Assembly: GCF_027474405.1 (NCBI RefSeq)
Contig: NZ_CP114871.1
Location: forward strand, 3,295,001-3,359,000
Direction: 5' to 3'
DNA from: Caulobacter sp. NIBR2454
GTDB taxonomy: Bacteria; Pseudomonadota; Alphaproteobacteria; Caulobacterales; Caulobacteraceae
Length of the DNA: 64,000 nucleotides
Below, one piece after another: positions 25,232-32,846 of the stretch. Numbering within the stretch: position 1 is the stretch's first letter; each line of letters begins with the position of its first letter. The translations under genes were made by a program, and so were the position numbers. The notes under the pieces were generated by a model. It was not told where the DNA came from. It made no database searches and saw only the letters and a list, made by a program, of their open reading frames with translations.

Positions 25232-26539
25232 ATGCGGTTGTGCAGCCTGGCTCTGATACTGGCGCTCGCTTTGGGCTTAGTCGACGCTTCCATGGCCCAA
25301 GCAAGGACCGACGGCTCCGCGCCCAAATGGATCGCCAGCTGGGGCACGGCCCAACAGCTCGCCCCGTCAGGCCCGCCGCCCTTCGCTCGTTCTGGTCCGC
25401 CGCCCGCTGGGACCGCGAGCGCGCCACGCCCAGCGTCGCCCTCGCCCATGCTGCCCTTCCCGCCCACGCTTTCGGATCAGACGGTGCGGATGATCGTGCG
25501 CACCTCCGTGGGCGGCGGGCAGCTGCGCCTTGAGTTCAGCAACGCCTCGGGCGGACCCGCCGTCACCTTCGGGTCGGTCCATGCCGCCCTGGCCGCAGCA
25601 GACTCCGCCATCGTTCCGCAAAGTGATCGCGTGGTGACGTTCAGCGGCTCAAAGAACCTCACGCTCTTTCCCGGCGCACGGGCGGTTAGCGACCCTATCG
25701 ATCTGGCCGCCCCCGCCCTCAGCCGCATCGCCGTCTCCATCCATCTGCCGCAAGAGACCCCGGTGAATACGGCCCATGCCCTGGGGCTCAACCCCGCCTA
25801 CATCGCCAAGGGCGACGTGACCGGAGCGGGCAAGATCGAGGACGCGCAGGTCGCCCGATCATACTTTTGGCTGACAGGTCTGGAGGTTCTCAGCGACGCT
25901 CCCGATCCGGGCGTGATCGTGGCGCTGGGCGACTCCATCACCGACGGCTACGCCACCACGCCGGGCGCCTTCGCGGCCTGGCCGGACCTTTTGGCCGCGC
26001 GACTGCAGGCCGATCCGGCGACCGCGCGATGGGGTGTCGTCAACGCCGGCATCTCGGGCAACCGCATCCTGCGCGCTGGGGCCGGAGAAGCGGCCGTGGC
26101 GCGCTTCGACGAGGACGTGCTGGCGCGCCCTGGGGTCAAATGGGTCCTGCTGCTGGAAGGGATCAACGACATCAACATGTCGATCATGCCAATCATCCCC
26201 GACAGCGAAGACGTCACCGCCGACCAGATCATCGCCGGCATCAGCCAACTGATCGATCGGGCCCATCAGCATGGCCTGAAAATCGCCGGCGGCACGATCC
26301 TGCCCACCAAGGGCCTAGCCTTCTACACCGAGGCGGGCGAGCGCATGCGTCAGGACATCAATGCGTGGATCCGCACTAGCGGACGCTTTGATGCGGTCAT
26401 CGATTTCGATGCAGCCGTCCGTGACCCCAGCGATCCGTCACGCCTGCGCCCCGACTTCAACCCTGGCGACCACGTCCATCCCAACGACGCCGGCAATCGG
26501 GCCATGGTCGAGGCGATCAGGTTGGAGCTGTTCCGATAG
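25232..26539 (+). CDS. Exported SGNH/GDSL hydrolase 2 of the LacI regulon
   Basis: A 435-residue esterase with a Sec signal (LCSLALILALALGLVDASMAQA). An N-terminal beta-rich domain (about residues 30-225, containing VRTSVGGGQLRLEFSNA) precedes the SGNH domain: VALGDSITDGY, NAGISGNRIL, LEGINDINM and DHVHPNDAGNRAM. This two-domain form is typical of secreted esterases acting on polysaccharide or acylated sugars. GGGAGG precedes the ATG. It is divergent from SGNH 1 across operator 6. All catalytic blocks are intact. Confidence 0.9.
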   Translation: MRLCSLALILALALGLVDASMAQARTDGSAPKWIASWGTAQQLAPSGPPPFARSGPPPAGTASAPRPASPSPMLPFPPTLSDQTVRMIVRTSVGGGQLRLEFSNASGGPAVTFGSVHAALAAADSAIVPQSDRVVTFSGSKNLTLFPGARAVSDPIDLAAPALSRIAVSIHLPQETPVNTAHALGLNPAYIAKGDVTGAGKIEDAQVARSYFWLTGLEVLSDAPDPGVIVALGDSITDGYATTPGAFAAWPDLLAARLQADPATARWGVVNAGISGNRILRAGAGEAAVARFDEDVLARPGVKWVLLLEGINDINMSIMPIIPDSEDVTADQIIAGISQLIDRAHQHGLKIAGGTILPTKGLAFYTEAGERMRQDINAWIRTSGRFDAVIDFDAAVRDPSDPSRLRPDFNPGDHVHPNDAGNRAMVEAIRLELFR

Positions 26540-26598
26540 GCGCTGCGGCGCGACAGAGCCGACGATCGCCATAGCCCCTAGCCCACGTCGCCGCCGCG

Positions 26599-27363
26599 TC
26601 AGGGCGCGCTCGCATCGCAACCAACCTCGACCTGGGCCAGCATCCCAGATTGCAGCAAGGTGGCCAGCAAAGCCCCCGCGATCGTGGGCCCCTCCGCGGG
26701 CCCGTGTCTGAACACAAGAAACTCGCAAAGCGCGGCGAATGATGGATCGGCTTGTAGTTGGTCGAAGGCCTGTCCTTGTGCTTCGTCGACGCCCCGAACG
26801 ACGCATTTGAAATCCCGCCGCCAGACGATGATCCGCGCGGTCTGCTCCAGCGTGGATGCGGGGGGCGGCGCTGTGTGCTCTGACAGGGCGGTCCAAATAT
26901 CCAGGGCGTTGGTGGTGACCGCTCTCATCCGTAAGGATGGACAAAGCCGCAGCCGCGCCCTCTCCCAATCAATCCCTTCGAGCGACTGTAGCGCGAGCGG
27001 TTTGGCGTCCCTGGCGACGAACGCCTCGCCAAGGGCGGTCTCGATCCAGGCCAGATCAGCCACCTCAGGGTCGCCGGGAAAATGGCCGACAAGGCTTTGA
27101 GCAAAGCCAGGCGCATAGGCGTCGAGCGTCCAGGCGCTGGGCGGCTGGCGGTCGATATAGGCGACGGCGGCGCCCACGAAGGCCTCCTCGCCAATCCAGG
27201 CCAGGGTGAGCGGCAAGGACTCCTGCAACGCCCCGACCAACTGTGCGCGGTAGTTGTTCTGATAGACCAGCAACCCCGGCCCCGCCCCCAGGCGATCGGC
27301 GGCCACGTCCGACCCGTCCACGAGCCAGGCTCGAAAATCGGTTTGAAGCGCCGCGAGCGTCAT
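26599..27363 (-). CDS. bufC: DUF2063 protein, bufferin biosynthesis partner (BufC/HvfC-like)
   Basis: A 254-residue protein with the HvfC/BufC N-terminal domain (LAALQTDFRAWLVDG; LLVYQNNYRAQLVGALQESLPLTLAWIGEEAF). Members accompany DUF692 enzymes and are thought to bind the precursor peptide and present it for modification. Its ATG overlaps the stop of the DUF692 gene (ATGA), showing translational coupling. It is the last gene of the bufferin operon. Confidence 0.88.
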   Translation of the reverse strand: MTLAALQTDFRAWLVDGSDVAADRLGAGPGLLVYQNNYRAQLVGALQESLPLTLAWIGEEAFVGAAVAYIDRQPPSAWTLDAYAPGFAQSLVGHFPGDPEVADLAWIETALGEAFVARDAKPLALQSLEGIDWERARLRLCPSLRMRAVTTNALDIWTALSEHTAPPPASTLEQTARIIVWRRDFKCVVRGVDEAQGQAFDQLQADPSFAALCEFLVFRHGPAEGPTIAGALLATLLQSGMLAQVEVGCDASAP

Positions 27364-28214
27364 GCGGCGGCCTGGCGTCGCGCGGTCGCCACGCGCTCGC
27401 CGATAGCGCGAGCGACATCCAATTCATCGAGGAGTTCCTCCAGCGGCGGAATGGCGTCGTCGCGCTCGATCATGGTGGCGACGCGACCGACAAGAGCGAC
27501 GGCGTGTTCGTAAAGGCGCCATACAGCGGCGCAGACAGCGGTGTCGTGGGTGTCGATCAGCAGGTCGCGTCCCTGGCTGTGTCCGGCCAGGTGAATCTGG
27601 CGCACGCGATCGGCGGGAAGCCCTTCCAGGTAAGCGAGCGCGTCCTGGCCGTGGTTCTGAGCGCTGACATAGACGTTGTTGACGTCCAAAAGCAGCTCAC
27701 AGCCCGTCCGCTCGCACACCGCTCCCAGGAAGGACCACTCGCTCATCGCATCCTGGGCGAAGGCCACATAGCTGGACGGGTTCTCCACCAGCAGACGGCG
27801 GCCAAGGACATCCTGCGCCAGGTCAATATTGGCGCAGACGATGTCGAGAGTCTCGCTCGTATAGGGCAGCGGCAGAAGATCGTGCGAATTGAAAGCCCCT
27901 ATCCGCGACCAGCTGAGATGATCAGAGACAAACAGGGGATCGATCTCATCGACCAGGGCTCTGAGCCGAGCCAGATAGTCGCGATCAAGGCCGTCGGCTG
28001 ATCCGATGGACATAGACACCCCATGCAAGGCGACGGGAAGCTGCTCACGCACCTGGCGAAGGATGTGACGCGGCTGGCCGCCGTCGACCATGAAGTTCTC
28101 GGAAATCACCTCGACGAAGTCGAGCCGCGCCTGGCCCTGCAGGACCAGGCTGTAGTGCTCCTTGCGCAGGCCAAGGCCGTAGCCGCTGAACGGCGGATTT
28201 GAAGACGGCGTCAT
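27360..28214 (-). CDS. bufB: DUF692 multinuclear non-heme iron oxidase, bufferin maturase (BufB-like)
   Basis: MNIO-family enzyme (284 residues) that installs oxidative modifications on Cys residues of the bufferin precursor. The start at 28214 (MTPSSNPPFSGYGLGLRKEHY) fits family length; the frame stays open further upstream without coding character. TIM-barrel metal-ligand segments are visible: EVISENF, LHGVSMSIGS, SDHLSWSRIG, LLDVNNVYVS, HLAGHSQG and IDTHD. It follows the BufA2-like precursor gene by 59 bp and overlaps the DUF2063 gene by 4 nt. Copper-chelating RiPPs made by such enzymes have been described in Caulobacter. Confidence 0.92.
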   Translation of the reverse strand: MTPSSNPPFSGYGLGLRKEHYSLVLQGQARLDFVEVISENFMVDGGQPRHILRQVREQLPVALHGVSMSIGSADGLDRDYLARLRALVDEIDPLFVSDHLSWSRIGAFNSHDLLPLPYTSETLDIVCANIDLAQDVLGRRLLVENPSSYVAFAQDAMSEWSFLGAVCERTGCELLLDVNNVYVSAQNHGQDALAYLEGLPADRVRQIHLAGHSQGRDLLIDTHDTAVCAAVWRLYEHAVALVGRVATMIERDDAIPPLEELLDELDVARAIGERVATARRQAAA

Positions 28215-28273
28215 CACTAGACTTTCATCGAGAAAGACCACGCCCGGCGCGTGGGACCGGGCGTGGGAGCAGG

Positions 28274-28546
28274 CTATTTGGGCGCGGTGAGGCTGCCGCC
28301 GGCGGCGACGCAGGCGTCCTTGGTCATGGCCTTGAAGCCCTCGCCCTTGCAGTTGTTCTGGCCACGGCATTCGCTCTTGGCGGTTTTGCAGTCGCTCGTG
28401 CCCTTGCAGGTGTTGACGCCATAGCAGTGCTCAAGCTTGGCCGAGCCTTGGGGGGCCTGGGCCGAGGCGGGCGCGGCGGTTGCGGCCAGGGCCATAAAGG
28501 CGGCAGCGGCTGCGACGCTGAGGCTGACGGACTTGGTGGGGGTCAT
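28274..28546 (-). CDS. Bufferin precursor, six-Cys BufA2-like type
   Basis: A 90-residue precursor with a cleavable Sec signal (ending ATAAPASAQ, about residue 30) and a Cys-rich core. Cysteines are at 41, 47, 53, 60, 66 and 79, in contexts HCYG, NTCKG, SDCK, SECRG, NNCKG and DACVAAGG. The start at 28546 is chosen because it begins the signal peptide; the frame continues upstream without coding character. It lies directly before the DUF692 maturase. The spacing differs from the four-Cys DUF2282 precursor at the operon start, so the operon encodes two distinct substrates. Assignment to the BufA2 subtype rests on Cys pattern and context. Confidence 0.8.
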   Translation of the reverse strand: MTPTKSVSLSVAAAAAFMALAATAAPASAQAPQGSAKLEHCYGVNTCKGTSDCKTAKSECRGQNNCKGEGFKAMTKDACVAAGGSLTAPK

Positions 28547-28626
28547 GGTTGGTTTTCCGATGTGTGGACCCTCGATGGGGCCTTTCTTCTTCGCGACCTC
28601 GACGATCGCGGTTACAGCGATGGCGA

Positions 28627-29067
28627 TCAGGGCCGCAGAGCGGCGGGAAAGGTCAGACGATCCAGCGACCAGGCTCCCCCGCCCCGCCCGATCAGCGGCA
28701 GCAGAAGGCCGCACCAGGTCAGATGGGTTGGCCAGGCGTCGGGATAGACGAAGATCTGGATCACCAGGGTCATGACCAGCAAAGCGCCCGCCGCCGGCCG
28801 GGTCAGCAGACCCAAGACCAGCAGAATCGGAAACAGGTGCTCAGCATAGGTCGCCGCCCGGGCTGCCAGATCCGGAGCGATGAGCGGCAGGGCGTACTCG
28901 GACTCAAAGAGCACGAAGGTCGATGGCTTTAGGGTCAGCAAACCCTCGACCTTGGTGCGCCCTGACAGGAAGAACACGCTGGCCGCGCCCAACCGGGCGA
29001 CCAGGAGCAGCAGCGGATCTGGCAGCATCCGCCGCGTCAGGGTCGCCCCGTGGGTCAAGACGCTCAT
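28627..29067 (-). CDS. DoxX-family membrane protein (BufD-like)
   Basis: A 146-residue four-helix membrane protein of the DoxX family ([54 protein letters not shown]). DoxX proteins are regular members of bufferin operons, with no proven function there. The start at 29067 lies 2 nt after the BufA1 stop, showing tight coupling; the frame upstream of it belongs to the shadow of BufA1. Confidence 0.85.
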   Translation of the reverse strand: MSVLTHGATLTRRMLPDPLLLLVARLGAASVFFLSGRTKVEGLLTLKPSTFVLFESEYALPLIAPDLAARAATYAEHLFPILLVLGLLTRPAAGALLVMTLVIQIFVYPDAWPTHLTWCGLLLPLIGRGGGAWSLDRLTFPAALRP

Positions 29068-29069
29068 GA

Positions 29070-29333
29070 TCACGATTTGGGGGTCAGCGAACCGGCGCCC
29101 TTGGGCGTCTTGATCTTGGTGCAGGTCCCCTTGTCGACGAGCTTCCAGGCGTTGCCCTGGTAGTCGACCTTGGAGGTGCCCGCGCAGGAGGTGCCGGGGC
29201 CGGCGGCGCAATCGTTCTGGCCCGCCAGGGAGACGCCGTAGCATTTTTCAGTGGGTTTGGCCGGGGCCGCGTGGGCGGCGCTGGTCAGCGCCAGGGCGAT
29301 GGTCGCGGCGAGCACGGCATGGGAGGTCTGCAT
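29070..29333 (-). CDS. bufA1: Bufferin precursor, DUF2282 BufA1-like type
   Basis: An 87-residue DUF2282 precursor. The signal peptide is residues 1-22 ([19 protein letters not shown]), followed by a core with Cys31, Cys42, Cys50 and Cys71 in contexts [18 protein letters not shown] and KGTC, the pattern known for copper-binding bufferins. It is the first gene of the operon, 91 bp downstream of the -10-like CGAA of a SigF-type promoter (29425-29450, minus). In characterised cases two cysteines are converted to thiooxazoles and the others form a disulfide. Confidence 0.9.
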   Translation of the reverse strand: MQTSHAVLAATIALALTSAAHAAPAKPTEKCYGVSLAGQNDCAAGPGTSCAGTSKVDYQGNAWKLVDKGTCTKIKTPKGAGSLTPKS

Positions 29334-29424
29334 GGTAAGTCCTTCGAAGAGCCTCTTCGCCGCGCATCAAGCGATGGGGCGGCGCATGACCTTGCGAGGC
29401 GGACAGGGCGGGTCACCAACCTTC

Positions 29425-29450
29425 TTCGCCGTCCGGCTTGAGCGGGTTAC
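29425..29450 (-). promoter_or_regulatory. SigF-type promoter of the bufferin operon
   Basis: On the minus strand GTAACC (29450-29445), 16 bp, CGAA (29428-29425). This is an exact match to the consensus reported for Caulobacter SigF. Confidence 0.9.
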
Positions 29451-29495
29451 AAAATCATCCCGCGCCGTCGCGCCGGAAAATATTCGCTCGTGGTC

Positions 29496-29521
29496 GTAAC
29501 CGGCGGCCACAGCCCGACGAA
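29496..29521 (+). promoter_or_regulatory. SigF-type promoter of sigF-nrsF
   Basis: GTAACC (29496-29501), 16 bp, CGAA (29518-29521), exactly matching the bufferin-operon promoter on the other strand. It implies autoregulation by SigF; the start codon is 20 bp further on. Confidence 0.9.
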
Positions 29522-29541
29522 GGGCTAGGTAAGGAGCATGA

Positions 29542-30081
29542 ATGGCGGCGACTGAGGCCCAGCTCAAAGCGTGGATGAACGGCGGGCTGGACGGCGACGC
29601 CGCGGCTCATGCTGAGCTATTGGCCGCCCTCGTTCCCTTGCTGCAGGTGTTCTTTCGCAGGCGCTTGCGCGACGGCCATTCCGAAGTCGAGGATCTTGTG
29701 CAGGAAACCCTGATCGCCATTCACACCCGGCGCGAGAGCTATGACCGCGATCGCGTCTTGTCGGCATGGATCTTCTCGATCGCCCGCTACAAGCTGGTGG
29801 ATCATTTTCGCCGTACCCGTCGCCACGTCCCCCTGGAAGGCCTGGAGGAAATCCTGATCGCCGAAGGCTTTGAGGAGGGCTCGAACGCGCGCGTGGACGT
29901 CAATCAGCTTTTGGGGGGCCTGCCCACCAAGCAGTCGCGCGCGATCAGGCAAACCCGCCTCGACGGGCTCAGCATCACGGAAGCTGCGTCTCAAAGCGGG
30001 CTTAGCGAGTCGGACGTGAAAATCTCCGTCCACCGCGGCCTAAAGGCTGTCGCCGCTCGCCTCAGCAGAGGTTCGCGATGA
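29542..30081 (+). CDS. sigF: ECF sigma factor SigF
   Basis: A 179-residue extracytoplasmic-function sigma factor. Region 2 contains DLVQETLIAIHTRRESYDRDRVLSAWIFSIARYKLVDHFRR (key residues D, E, W, R), and region 4 ends in LSITEAASQSGLSESDVKISVHRGLKAVAARL. AAGGAG lies five nt before the ATG. Together with the following DUF1109 gene and the GTAACC/CGAA promoters this matches the Caulobacter SigF system that responds to metals and controls bufferin operons. Confidence 0.93.
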   Translation: MAATEAQLKAWMNGGLDGDAAAHAELLAALVPLLQVFFRRRLRDGHSEVEDLVQETLIAIHTRRESYDRDRVLSAWIFSIARYKLVDHFRRTRRHVPLEGLEEILIAEGFEEGSNARVDVNQLLGGLPTKQSRAIRQTRLDGLSITEAASQSGLSESDVKISVHRGLKAVAARLSRGSR

Positions 30082-30716
30082 GCCACGATGATCTCATCCG
30101 CCAGCTGGCGAGCCATGTCCCCGCCGTGCCCCGCCGGGCCGCTGCGCGCCGCATTACGCGCGCCATTGTCGTGGGGGGCGTGATTACGCTGGGCCTGGTG
30201 CTGCTGGGCCTGGGCGTGCGCACGGACATCACGACGGCGGTCGCCACGGCGCCATTCTGGTACAAGGCCGCCTACACCGCGTCCTTTGCGATTTGCGGCG
30301 TCATCCTTTTGCTGCAGGTCGCGCGCCCCGACACGGCCCACCTGCGCTGGGCGTGGCTTTGGCTGGTTCCGCTCGCGGTCATGGGGCTGGCTTGCGTGCT
30401 TGAGCTGGCCCGCACACCCGCCTGGAAGTGGAGCGAGCGCCTCATGCATCCTCCGTGGGCCTGTCCGCTGATCGTCCTGATCTTGTCGGCGCCGGTCTTC
30501 GCCGGACTGGTTTGGGCTTTCCGTAGACTGGCCCCCACCAACCTGCCCCTGGCGGGGGCGGCGATCGGGCTGGCGTCCGGAGCGGTGGCCGCAACGCTCT
30601 ACTGCCTCTATTGCGAGGCGGTCTCGCCGCTCTACATCTTCACGCGCTATACCCTCGGGATCGGATTGGCGACCGCCGCCGGCGCTCTGGTCGGGCCTCG
30701 CATGCTGCGCTGGTGA
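30078..30716 (+). CDS. nrsF: NrsF-type membrane anti-sigma factor (DUF1109)
   Basis: A 212-residue inner-membrane protein with six predicted helices. A short cytosolic N-terminus (DDLIRQLASHVPAVPRR) should bind SigF. Cysteines occur at 73, 106, 129, 176 and 179; Cys129 and Cys179 fit the conserved pair implicated in metal sensing by Caulobacter NrsF. Its ATG overlaps the sigF stop (ATGA). It is convergent with the ABC transporter ATPase gene, 24 bp apart. Confidence 0.92.
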   Translation: MSHDDLIRQLASHVPAVPRRAAARRITRAIVVGGVITLGLVLLGLGVRTDITTAVATAPFWYKAAYTASFAICGVILLLQVARPDTAHLRWAWLWLVPLAVMGLACVLELARTPAWKWSERLMHPPWACPLIVLILSAPVFAGLVWAFRRLAPTNLPLAGAAIGLASGAVAATLYCLYCEAVSPLYIFTRYTLGIGLATAAGALVGPRMLRW

Positions 30717-30740
30717 GCGATCAAACGAGGCGGCGGCGCG

Positions 30741-31448
30741 CTAGACCGTAGCCATCTCCTCCAGATAAAGCGCCTCCAGGTCCGCCGCGCCGATAGCGGC
30801 GCCCTTCAGAGTGCGGCGCAGGCGGCCGGCCCGCATCAGGCCGATCTGGTCGCCGACCGCTCGGGCCCGGAAGAGGTCGTGCGTGGCCATCAAGATCGCC
30901 GCGCCACGATCGCGCTGACGCACGATCAGGTCGTGAAACTCCGCCGAGGCCTGAGGATCCAGACCCGAGGTCGGCTCGTCGAGGAGCAGGGCCTTGGCGT
31001 CCTTGGCGATGGCCAGGGCGATGCCGACCTTCTGACGCATGCCCTTTGAGTACTCTCCAGCGCGCCGATCAGCGGCCTGGGCCTGCAGTCCCGCCTCCAG
31101 CAGACATTGGCGCAGGCGTAACGCCGAGCGCTCGGGAATTTGCGCCAGATCGGCCAGATAGGTCAGGTTCTCAAGACCGGTCAGCTCCTCGTAGAGGGTG
31201 ACCTGTTCGGGGATGTAGAGCAGTTGCCTGCGCGCGCCTTGCGGATCGGCGTGAACCGCCACGCCCCCTACCCGCGCCTCGCCGGCCGAGGGGGCTATGA
31301 AGCCCAAGAAGAGCTTGATGGTCGTGCTCTTGCCCGCGCCGTTCGCGCCGAGCAGGCAGAAGATTTCTCCCGGAGCGACGGACAGGTCGAGCCCGTCGAG
31401 CGCCAAGTGGGAGCCATAGGTCTTGGTCAGTGCGACAGCGGTCAGCAT
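30741..31448 (-). CDS. ABC transporter ATP-binding protein
   Basis: A 235-residue ABC ATPase: Walker A GANGAGKST (37-45), Q-loop region IPEQVTLYEELTG, signature YSKGMRQKVG, Walker B ALLLDEPTSGLDP and H-loop MATHD. It is the last gene of a four-gene minus-strand unit (TonB receptor, two DUF3526-type permeases, ATPase), 9 bp after the second permease. It most resembles NosF-like ATPases of ABC-2 exporters. Substrate unknown. Confidence 0.93.
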   Translation of the reverse strand: MLTAVALTKTYGSHLALDGLDLSVAPGEIFCLLGANGAGKSTTIKLFLGFIAPSAGEARVGGVAVHADPQGARRQLLYIPEQVTLYEELTGLENLTYLADLAQIPERSALRLRQCLLEAGLQAQAADRRAGEYSKGMRQKVGIALAIAKDAKALLLDEPTSGLDPQASAEFHDLIVRQRDRGAAILMATHDLFRARAVGDQIGLMRAGRLRRTLKGAAIGAADLEALYLEEMATV

Positions 31449-31457
31449 GATGGAGTC

Positions 31458-32846
31458 CTAGAGAAGGTTGCGGCGGGCCAGGATCGCGGCCGAAAGGCCC
31501 GCGAGCGCGACGGTGAACAGCCCGATCAGCGCCAGGTCGCCCACGATGTGCGCAGCGCGCGGCGCGCGCGGTTCAGCGAAGACGAAGGCGGGAACCTTGC
31601 CGTAGTCCTCAGGGGTCATGATCGCGTCGGCGGCCAGACGATCGGCCAACCAGACCAGGGTCGTGCGCTTGAAAGCCAAGGCCTGATCCTGGAAGGCCAT
31701 GGCGCGGTCAGCGTCCGACCCGGCCAGGCGGTCGAGCGCGTCCTGAGCGGCGACGGGGGCAAGCAACAAGCGCACCACGTCGAGCGCGGCGCGATGGCGA
31801 TCTTGCTGCGCGCGATGGGCGTTCAATCGCGGCGCCATGCGCGCTTGGTATGTCAGACGATCGCTCATGAAGCTGCGAACGCGGTCCGGGATCGCGGGCG
31901 GCGGATCGCGCAAGGGCGCGGCCTCGCGCGCCTTGACCCGTGGCGCGATCTCGGCGCGGTAGGCCATGGCCGCGGCGCGCATGTCGTTGGCCAGGCGGGC
32001 CTGCGACGGCGGCGGGGCGGCAAGGTTCACCGTCGCCAGGGCCAAGGCCGGCCCCACCGCCACCAGGGCGATCCAGGCTGCGCCACAGGCGATGGCCGCT
32101 TCGGTCGAGCGGCGAGTCAGCAGGTTGGCGACCAGGGCGACGGCCACCCAAAAGGCCCCATAGACGAAAACGATCAGGCCAAGCGTCAAAAGCCCGGCTG
32201 CGTCGCGGCCTTGAGCCATCCACAAAACCGCCATGGACCATCCGGCCATGGGCGTCAGGATAAGAAGCGCCCGAGCCAAGGCTTTGGCGGCCAAGAGCAG
32301 GCCTGGCGCGACAGGCTGCGCCAGCAACAGCGAGGACAGCCCGCTCTCGCGTTCGCGATTCCACAGATCATAGCAGCCGGCCAGCACCAGCAGGGGCGCC
32401 AACACGACGAGCACGAAGGCCAGGTCCAGCCGCCCAGCCTGACGCACGGCTGGATTGTCGACATAGACCTTGAAGGCGTCGAACAGGGTCTCGTCGCCCA
32501 GCGGCTGAAAGCGCGCCGCATAGGGATAAGCCTCGGCCTGACCGATCGAGAGCGGTGAAAGCGCGCCCGGGTCGAGGGCGATATGGAACGAGGTGGTCTG
32601 GGGGGTCAGGAAGAAGGGGGCGGCGCCCGGCGGGGCCTTGGCCAAGAGCTCCATCTTGCGCGCCACCGAGGTATCGTACTCGGCCCGAACCTGGGCGACA
32701 GTCTGGGCGCGCTCGGCGGTCCAGATCGCGCCGCTCCAGGCGCCATAGGCGGCGAGGACGGCGAACACGGCCAAGATCCACGGCAGGGCGCGATCACGCA
32801 GGCCCCGGCGAAGCTCATGGCCCAGGATGGTGACAAAAGCGTTCAA
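31458..32846 (-). CDS. ABC-2 type permease, DUF3526-like, copy B
   Basis: A 462-residue membrane protein starting at a TTG (32846) that overlaps the stop of the preceding permease gene (TTGA). An N-terminal helix (LPWILAVFAVLAAYGAW) is followed by a ~130-residue extracytoplasmic domain (LLAKAPPGAAPFF ... DPGALSPLSIGQAEAYPYAARF), then five or six helices, with a second soluble loop rich in Arg/Ala. NRERESGLSSLLLAQPV is the ABC-2 coupling segment. It is paralogous in layout to the upstream permease, and the two probably form a heterodimeric channel. Confidence 0.85.
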   Translation of the reverse strand: MNAFVTILGHELRRGLRDRALPWILAVFAVLAAYGAWSGAIWTAERAQTVAQVRAEYDTSVARKMELLAKAPPGAAPFFLTPQTTSFHIALDPGALSPLSIGQAEAYPYAARFQPLGDETLFDAFKVYVDNPAVRQAGRLDLAFVLVVLAPLLVLAGCYDLWNRERESGLSSLLLAQPVAPGLLLAAKALARALLILTPMAGWSMAVLWMAQGRDAAGLLTLGLIVFVYGAFWVAVALVANLLTRRSTEAAIACGAAWIALVAVGPALALATVNLAAPPPSQARLANDMRAAAMAYRAEIAPRVKAREAAPLRDPPPAIPDRVRSFMSDRLTYQARMAPRLNAHRAQQDRHRAALDVVRLLLAPVAAQDALDRLAGSDADRAMAFQDQALAFKRTTLVWLADRLAADAIMTPEDYGKVPAFVFAEPRAPRAAHIVGDLALIGLFTVALAGLSAAILARRNLL

